Source: Chloroflexota bacterium (GTDB lineage: Bacteria > Chloroflexota > Limnocylindria > Limnocylindrales > CSP1-4). From it: a DNA stretch of 9,634 bases. Position numbers and translations under genes: made by a program. The notes below the pieces were generated by a model. That model was not told the DNA's origin. It did no database searches and saw only the letters and a list, made by a program, of their open reading frames with translations. The stretch spans positions 1 to 9,634 of the forward strand of contig VBFZ01000177.1 in the NCBI GenBank assembly GCA_005880805.1, in the 5' to 3' direction. Position 1 is the first letter of the stretch; each line of letters begins with the position of its first letter. Positions 5,902 to 9,634 of the stretch are shown in pieces.

Positions 5902-7491
5902 TCAGAGGCGAGCGAGCACCTGTCCGAGGCCGCGCCGGAAACGCGCTCCGGAGACCCCCCGCCAAGGGCTGCCGACGCTGCGGCGCAGCCGGGTCACCTC
6001 GCGCTCCGCATTGAGCAGGTAGCGACCGACGGCATCGGTCTCCCCACCGTCGAGCTCGCCTGCCCGCTCCAGCAGGAACTCCCTGGTCAGCTCCGCAGCC
6101 ACGTGGAAGTCGTGCATTGCCCCAAGGTGGTCCTGCAGCTCGACGGTCGGCCTCACGAGCTCGCCCGCCTCCGGACCGAGGGCCTCACGAAAGAACTCCA
6201 GGCTGTAGCGGAGGCGCTTGGCTTCGATCCGCAATGCGTGGAGCGTCTCCAGGTCCGCCGACCGCACGACGCCGTCGTAGGCTCGAACCCGGTGGTAGGC
6301 CGCCCAGATCGCGGCTGGGGCCGTGTCGCGGACCAGCTGGGGCCGGTTCGGCTTGACGGGTCGCGCCACGGAATCGTCGGCGAGGAACGCACGGAATTCG
6401 TCCAGAAGCTCGCGATAGGCCACGACGTCGAGCTCGTTGATCAGAGCGTGACGCGCCTCGGCGCGGCGCCGGCGCCACGCATCGAACAGGGGATTCACCC
6501 CGGCCTGATCTTTCGCCGACAGGCTCGCCGCGTACTGCTCCGCGGCCTCGAGGAGGACGTCCAGGTCGCGCACGGCGCCCAGTCGTCCCGCGACCTCTCC
6601 GAGCGAGCGTCGGATGCGGCGCGTCTTCCGGATGCGGTAGGTGTCCCCGAACACCCGCCAGGCTGCCCGCAACCGCCTCGTGGCGACGCGCATCGCATGT
6701 AACTCCTCGGGGTCTTTCGCGGCGCGCGTTCCCTTCTCGCGGGCGACCATCCGGTCGAAATGGAAGCGCAGCACCTTGCGGCCCGCCTCGGAGAAGGCAT
6801 CGTCGCTGGTGACGCCCGGACTTTTCGGCGGCGCCGGGGAGGGCGTCGGCGGCCCGGCGAGGGCCGGCCGCACCGCCGCGAGGGCCCGTTCCAGCTTGGA
6901 GCTCCGTGCAGCCGTCAAGCCATCGACCCGGTCGAGGGCGCGGGCGACTGGTTCGAGGTCCCTCACCGCTCCTCGCACCAGCTCGACCTCGAGCTCGACG
7001 AAGCCATCGACCGTGGCCCCATCCCGCTGGACCTCCACCGAGTCGAGGCTGACCTCCACCGACGTCGACGAGTCACCGAACCGCCGCTTGCGCCGGAGCT
7101 GCCGCAGGCGGACGGTCTCAACGAGCTCCGCATCACCCGTCAGCTCGACGATCAACGCCCGCGCATCCGACGGCGGCCAGCCGCCTATGTCGAGGACCGG
7201 TGGGACGGGGGTCTCCAGCTCGTCGCGAACGTGAAGAGCCGCGTCGGGCGGTTGGAGCGACTTGACCGCGAGCAGGGTGTCCTCGGGCGTTTGACGAAGA
7301 CGCGCGGCGTACCCTGCCGCCGCAAGGGCACCCGACGGCGTATCGAAGTAGCGGTCGTCATGACGCACCACGTCGACCGGTCCGAGGGGAGACAGGGGCC
7401 CAAGGTGCTCCGCACCCAGGAGTCGCTCTCCAACGCGCTCGTCCTGGAGCTCGTACTTGAGCTCGCTCTCGACGTCGCGGTTGACGCTCAC
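5902..7491 (-). CDS. CYTH-CHAD domain protein (triphosphatase plus polyphosphate-binding domain)
   Basis: The 529-aa protein has an N-terminal CYTH domain (about 5-208) and a C-terminal CHAD domain (about 230-520), joined by a Pro/Ser-rich linker (212-227). CYTH signs are the ExExK signature (E8, E10, K12), RYFDTP (47-52), ARLRQ (63-67), K77 and basic strand RRKRR (133-137), and the acidic strand FVELEVEL (164-171). CYTH enzymes bind triphosphate groups in a beta-tunnel and hydrolyse tripolyphosphate or related substrates. CHAD signs are two histidine-bearing basic helices, LHAMRVATRRLRAAWRVF (H265) and LHALRIEAKRLRYSLEFF (H418), plus LGAVRDLDVL (304-313) and LQDHLGAMHDFHV (452-464). CHAD domains bind polyP through such basic, His-containing surfaces and can localise to polyP granules. 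The GTG start at 7491 is chosen because the CYTH motif follows at once and a purine-rich ribosome binding site precedes it. The frame stays open far upstream, but that part is antisense to other genes. Confidence 0.95.
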   Translation of the reverse strand: MSVNRDVESELKYELQDERVGERLLGAEHLGPLSPLGPVDVVRHDDRYFDTPSGALAAAGYAARLRQTPEDTLLAVKSLQPPDAALHVRDELETPVPPVLDIGGWPPSDARALIVELTGDAELVETVRLRQLRRKRRFGDSSTSVEVSLDSVEVQRDGATVDGFVELEVELVRGAVRDLEPVARALDRVDGLTAARSSKLERALAAVRPALAGPPTPSPAPPKSPGVTSDDAFSEAGRKVLRFHFDRMVAREKGTRAAKDPEELHAMRVATRRLRAAWRVFGDTYRIRKTRRIRRSLGEVAGRLGAVRDLDVLLEAAEQYAASLSAKDQAGVNPLFDAWRRRRAEARHALINELDVVAYRELLDEFRAFLADDSVARPVKPNRPQLVRDTAPAAIWAAYHRVRAYDGVVRSADLETLHALRIEAKRLRYSLEFFREALGPEAGELVRPTVELQDHLGAMHDFHVAAELTREFLLERAGELDGGETDAVGRYLLNAEREVTRLRRSVGSPWRGVSGARFRRGLGQVLARL

Positions 7492-7501
7492 GCGAAGTTG
7501 G

Positions 7502-7513
7502 CCCTCCTCCCCC
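7502..7513 (-). promoter_or_regulatory. Ribosome binding site fixing the CYTH-CHAD start
   Basis: On the minus strand GGGGGAGGAGGG lies about 10 nt before the GTG at 7491. This polypurine block is an extended Shine-Dalgarno match. It decides the start among many open upstream codons in the same frame. Confidence 0.7.
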
Positions 7514-7557
7514 TGCGGCGAGAGATCTCCGCCCGGCCGTATCTCGGAGGGCCGCCG

Positions 7558-7566
7558 ATCGTAGCA
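7558..7566 (-). promoter_or_regulatory. Candidate extended -10 promoter for CYTH-CHAD
   Basis: On the minus strand the sequence reads TGCTACGAT, an extended -10 element (TGn followed by TACGAT, four of six matches to TATAAT including the key A2 and T6). No -35 hexamer resembling TTGACA lies 16-18 bp upstream, which extended -10 promoters can tolerate. It would give a leader of about 60 nt before GTG 7491. The rest of the 226-bp divergent region (7492-7717) shows nothing else definite apart from the ribosome binding sites. Confidence 0.35.
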
Positions 7567-7697
7567 CGGACGCCGCCGGCCTCCGTATGCAGGACCGCCA
7601 CGCCCATTTGGTACCGATGAAGCAAGTCGTGCCCGCCCGTTGGGGCCATGGCGACGACTGGTCGGTCGATGGGATGCTGCCGCCGATCTGCAGCACT

Positions 7698-7705
7698 GAG
7701 GGAGG
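7698..7705 (+). promoter_or_regulatory. Ribosome binding site upstream of the 135-aa gene
   Basis: GAGGGAGG lies 12 nt before TTG 7718 and 21 nt before ATG 7727. The spacing fits the TTG start better, although ATG is the commoner codon. The two options differ by only three residues. Confidence 0.5.
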
Positions 7706-7717
7706 CGAGACCACCAG

Positions 7718-8125
7718 TTGGGCGTCATGTCGATCCTGGACAACGCGAGGCGTCGGATTCGAGGCGGGCAGGCCGCTCGCCCGATGGCGGCTGCGTCTGC
7801 AACCCTCGAACCGAGGGTCATGGTCGGACGCCTCGAGCTGTCGCTGAGCCCCGAGGGCCTGCGCCGATACGCGCCGCTGCTCGCCGCCCGATGCGGCCTG
7901 GCCGACGTCCCGAACAGTCCGGACAGCCTCTCCGCCGCAATCGCGCTGGCAATCGCGCAGGCGGGCGGCCTTGGCCGGCCGCTGGTCACGCGGAGTCCTG
8001 CCGGACCGAGAACGCCCGAGCGGTGGCTCATTTCGATCGACGAGGCCGACCAGCGGGCGCGCGAAATCCTCGATCTGGCCTCGCGCGGCGGGACGACGCG
8101 AGCCGCGCCACGGAGCGGGTGGTGA
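7718..8125 (+). CDS. Hypothetical protein, 135 aa, coupled to the zinc-ribbon gene
   Basis: I do not recognise this protein. It begins MGVMSILDNARRRIRG (or MSILDN if ATG 7727 is used), has a basic N-terminus, then a compact part (about 30-90: strand-like RVMVGRLELSLSPEGL, then Ala/Leu-rich helices such as SLSAAIALAIAQAGG), a short Arg/Pro linker and an amphipathic helix near the end (ISIDEADQRAREILDLA). There is no clear transmembrane segment, signal peptide or metal motif. Third codon positions are strongly GC-rich throughout, which supports real coding. Its TGA (8123-8125) shares one base with the ATG of the next gene, so the two are probably translated together and may work together. It is divergent from CYTH-CHAD across a 226-bp spacer. 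Confidence 0.7.
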   Translation: MGVMSILDNARRRIRGGQAARPMAAASATLEPRVMVGRLELSLSPEGLRRYAPLLAARCGLADVPNSPDSLSAAIALAIAQAGGLGRPLVTRSPAGPRTPERWLISIDEADQRAREILDLASRGGTTRAAPRSGW

Positions 8126-8628
8126 TGACGCTTCCCGTCTGTCTGCAGTGTGGCCTGCCGGCGCGCTCGAACCGAGCTACGTTCTGCACGCGGTGCGGGC
8201 TGCCCTACGGCGCACCGCCTCGCGCCGACGCCGAGCTCCCGAGCTGTCACGTCTGTTATCGCACGGTGGACGATGACGGGCGCCTCGAGAGCCTCGACCG
8301 CCCTGGCCTGCGGGTGGACCTCCAGGCGCACCTCGCGGAGCACGAGCGCCACCCGGTCGGCGACGACGACTACCTCGAGTCGCTGCGCGAAGGCGACCGC
8401 ATCCGGATCGGGCGCTGGACGGCGCCGTTCGACGTCGTGCGGCGCTACCTGGTGACCGGTGCCGTGGAGGCCGGCCGGCGGCGCACGTTCGAGCACAACG
8501 CGATCGTTACGGCCATGACCCAGCTCCGGAAGTGGGGACGCGAGGCCTCGATCCTGGGCGACCAGCCCGAGTGGCAGGCATCGCGCGAGGCTGTGGCGGT
8601 CCTGATGGACCGCTACCACCGCCGCTGA
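8125..8628 (+). CDS. Zinc-ribbon protein of unknown function, 167 aa
   Basis: The N-terminus carries a clear CxxC-x11-CxxC zinc ribbon (C6, C9, C21, C24). A second cluster follows: C41 and C44 (CHVC) with H69, H73 and H76 in the segment AHLAEHERH, which could form another Cys/His zinc site. The C-terminal half is basic and mixed helix/strand (DRIRIGRWTAPFDVVRRYL, then helices around 124-167) and I cannot place it in a family. Zinc ribbons of this kind often mediate protein or nucleic-acid contacts. The start ATG 8125 overlaps the preceding stop by one base (TGATG), with GGAG about 9 nt upstream; an in-frame GTG directly before it is an alternative. The last 122 bp overlap the convergent minus-strand gene. 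Coding appearance is good; function is unknown. Confidence 0.8.
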   Translation: MTLPVCLQCGLPARSNRATFCTRCGLPYGAPPRADAELPSCHVCYRTVDDDGRLESLDRPGLRVDLQAHLAEHERHPVGDDDYLESLREGDRIRIGRWTAPFDVVRRYLVTGAVEAGRRRTFEHNAIVTAMTQLRKWGREASILGDQPEWQASREAVAVLMDRYHRR

Positions 8629-9391
8629 GGGCACGCCGGGCGGACCACACCTCGGGCGTCAGTCCGAAGCACCCGGAGCCGTCAGGTCGGAGCACGCGGC
8701 CCGTCATGTAATCGTGGTACCAGACCTGCCAGGTCTCCCCGGTCCGGTCGTGCAGGGCGCGATAGGTCTGGCGGAAGGGTGGTTCGTCGGCGGGCCGGCA
8801 TGACGTGAGTGTCTCCGCATCGTGGAGAGGCGGGAAGACCCTCTCGCCGAAGCCGAGATCCCGGTACGTCGCCTCGACCTGGTGGAGCCACTCGTGCACG
8901 AAGCCTTCCTCGGGGTGGACGGCGGTCGCGTACGTCCGCCAGGCGTCGGACACGATCGAGCTGAAGCCGGCCCCGTTCGCCTCCGGTCCCGGGCCGATGG
9001 TGCAGCCCCAGCCGCAGAGCTCGAGGCTGCCGTCGGACGGCCACACGGCAAGGATCGCGTCGTGCCGACCGACCGGGGCGAGGCGTTCGATCTCTGGCCG
9101 GCAATCGCCCGGACCGACCCATACCCGCCCGCCAGTCTCGGACAGCGAGCCGATCGCACGGTCGATCACCACGATCTCGAGGGGCTCGAGGTGGGCCGCT
9201 CCCTCGCTCCAGGACTCGACCGCCGCCGGAACCCGGTGAAGCACGTGGAGCGTCGCCTGCAGCTCGTCGGGTCCGACGATCCGCCGGATCCGTTGGGACC
9301 TTCGTCCCCTCCCCCACGGGGCATCGATCGCGCGATAGACCAGGACCAGTGCTCGCCAGACCTGGGGTTTTCCCGCTGACCCTCCGGTCAC
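8507..9391 (-). CDS. HExxH-motif protein (possible zinc metalloprotein), 294 aa
   Basis: The most telling feature is GFVHEWLHQVE, an HExxH motif (H166, E167, H170) typical of zinc metallopeptidases. The third ligand is unclear: H190 (PPLHDAE), H214 (ALHDR) and H226 (WYHDYMTG) are candidates. It lacks the metzincin HExxHxxGxxH form. The body (10-160) is mixed alpha/beta with IEIVV-like strands and several Trp and Cys; a part near 105-135 reads like a globular domain (DAILAVWPSDGSLELCGWGC). There is no convincing signal peptide, so a cytoplasmic location is likely. The last 40 residues (from about 256) are Gly/Pro/Arg/Ser-rich and lie antisense to the zinc-ribbon gene, so the functional protein may end near EVWSARRAL. 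GTG 9391 overlaps the histidine kinase stop (GTGA), implying one operon. The family is not recognised and peptidase activity is unproven. Confidence 0.8.
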   Translation of the reverse strand: MTGGSAGKPQVWRALVLVYRAIDAPWGRGRRSQRIRRIVGPDELQATLHVLHRVPAAVESWSEGAAHLEPLEIVVIDRAIGSLSETGGRVWVGPGDCRPEIERLAPVGRHDAILAVWPSDGSLELCGWGCTIGPGPEANGAGFSSIVSDAWRTYATAVHPEEGFVHEWLHQVEATYRDLGFGERVFPPLHDAETLTSCRPADEPPFRQTYRALHDRTGETWQVWYHDYMTGRVLRPDGSGCFGLTPEVWSARRALSGGGSGPSGPPQPRAMPATRAGRPGSRPRVPTSGAGSWP

Positions 9392-9634
9392 GCCTCCACG
9401 AGCTCGACACGCTCGCGGATCAGCGGGAGGCGAACCGTGAACGCGGTTCGCTCGCCGAGGACGCTCTCGACCGAGATGTCGCCCCCGTGCTGCTCCACGA
9501 TGTGGCGCGTACCCGCCAGGCCGACGCCGGTGCCGTTCGTCGAGGTCGCGACGTTCGTACCCCGGTAGTACGGCTCGAACACCCGGCCGAGCTCTGCTGA
9601 CGGAATGCCGAGCCCATGGTCCTCGACGACGAGG
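9388..9634 (-). CDS. Sensor histidine kinase, C-terminal ATPase part, runs off the right edge
   Basis: The last 81 codons are present, entering the window in frame at 9633. They contain the G1 box VEDHGLGIP (D-x-G-x-G), the F box VFEPYYRG and the G2 box GTGVGLAGTRHIVEQHGG, followed by the usual final strands (ISVESVLGERTAFTVRLPL). This is the GHKL/HATPase_c catalytic end of a two-component sensor kinase. The sensor region, dimerisation helix and phosphoacceptor His are outside the window. Its TGA at 9388-9390 overlaps the GTG start of the HExxH protein by four bases, so the kinase and the HExxH protein are co-translated. An apparent in-frame GTG at 9582 (F box) is not a start. Confidence 0.93.
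   Translation of the reverse strand, partial: LVVEDHGLGIPSAELGRVFEPYYRGTNVATSTNGTGVGLAGTRHIVEQHGGDISVESVLGERTAFTVRLPLIRERVELVEA

Noticed and set aside
6103..7620. Plus-strand open frames opposite CYTH-CHAD
   Set aside because: They mirror the CYTH and CHAD domains on the other strand. No ribosome binding site or family motif supports them.
7492..8634. Upstream extension of the CYTH-CHAD frame to about 910 residues
   Set aside because: The extra N-terminal part lies antisense to the two plus-strand genes and has no domain. The CYTH ExExK motif and a strong ribosome binding site place the start at GTG 7491.

Overview
The window is GC-rich (GC-dominated third codon positions, frequent GTG starts, weak promoter signals) and densely packed. 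It looks like the chromosome of a high-GC free-living bacterium. A Chloroflexota lineage such as Limnocylindria, or an Actinomycetota-like genome, would fit the style and gene content, but nothing here settles the phylum.

Region 1 (1-5904) and the CYTH-CHAD gene (5902-7491) form a polyphosphate (polyP)-centred neighbourhood. On the minus strand at the left edge is the N-terminal half of polyphosphate kinase (ppk1). Divergent from it is a plus-strand run joined by two 4-bp GTGA stop/start overlaps: a tandem protein with two thymidylate-kinase-like domains (1603-2979), a calcineurin-like metallophosphoesterase (2976-3860) and a Ppx/GppA phosphatase (3857-4840). Facing this run, 6 bp away, is a SixA-type histidine phosphatase (4847-5341, minus). 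Divergent from that is a small, very basic coiled-coil/low-complexity protein (5437-5835, plus). Convergent with that is a CYTH-CHAD protein (5902-7491, minus), a family that binds and hydrolyses polyP or triphosphate. The window therefore holds a polyP maker, at least two candidate hydrolases, a polyP-binding module and several unplaced phosphoryl-transfer or accessory proteins. The most interesting member is the tandem thymidylate-kinase-like protein: both of its P-loops have lost the Walker A lysine (Thr in the first, Arg in the second), so it is unlikely to be an ordinary dTMP kinase.

Region 2 (7492-8628, plus) starts with a 226-bp divergent intergenic region. It is followed by two coupled genes I cannot assign to a family: a 135-aa protein, and a 167-aa protein with an N-terminal zinc ribbon and a second Cys/His cluster.

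Region 3 (8507-9634, minus) holds the C-terminal ATPase part of a sensor histidine kinase running off the right edge. A GTGA overlap links it to a protein with an HEWLH (HExxH) motif, a possible zinc metalloprotein of unknown family. The 3' end of that gene overlaps the zinc-ribbon gene convergently by 122 bp.

No tRNA, rRNA, CRISPR array, insertion sequence or prophage gene was seen. All functional links beyond family membership are inference from gene order.
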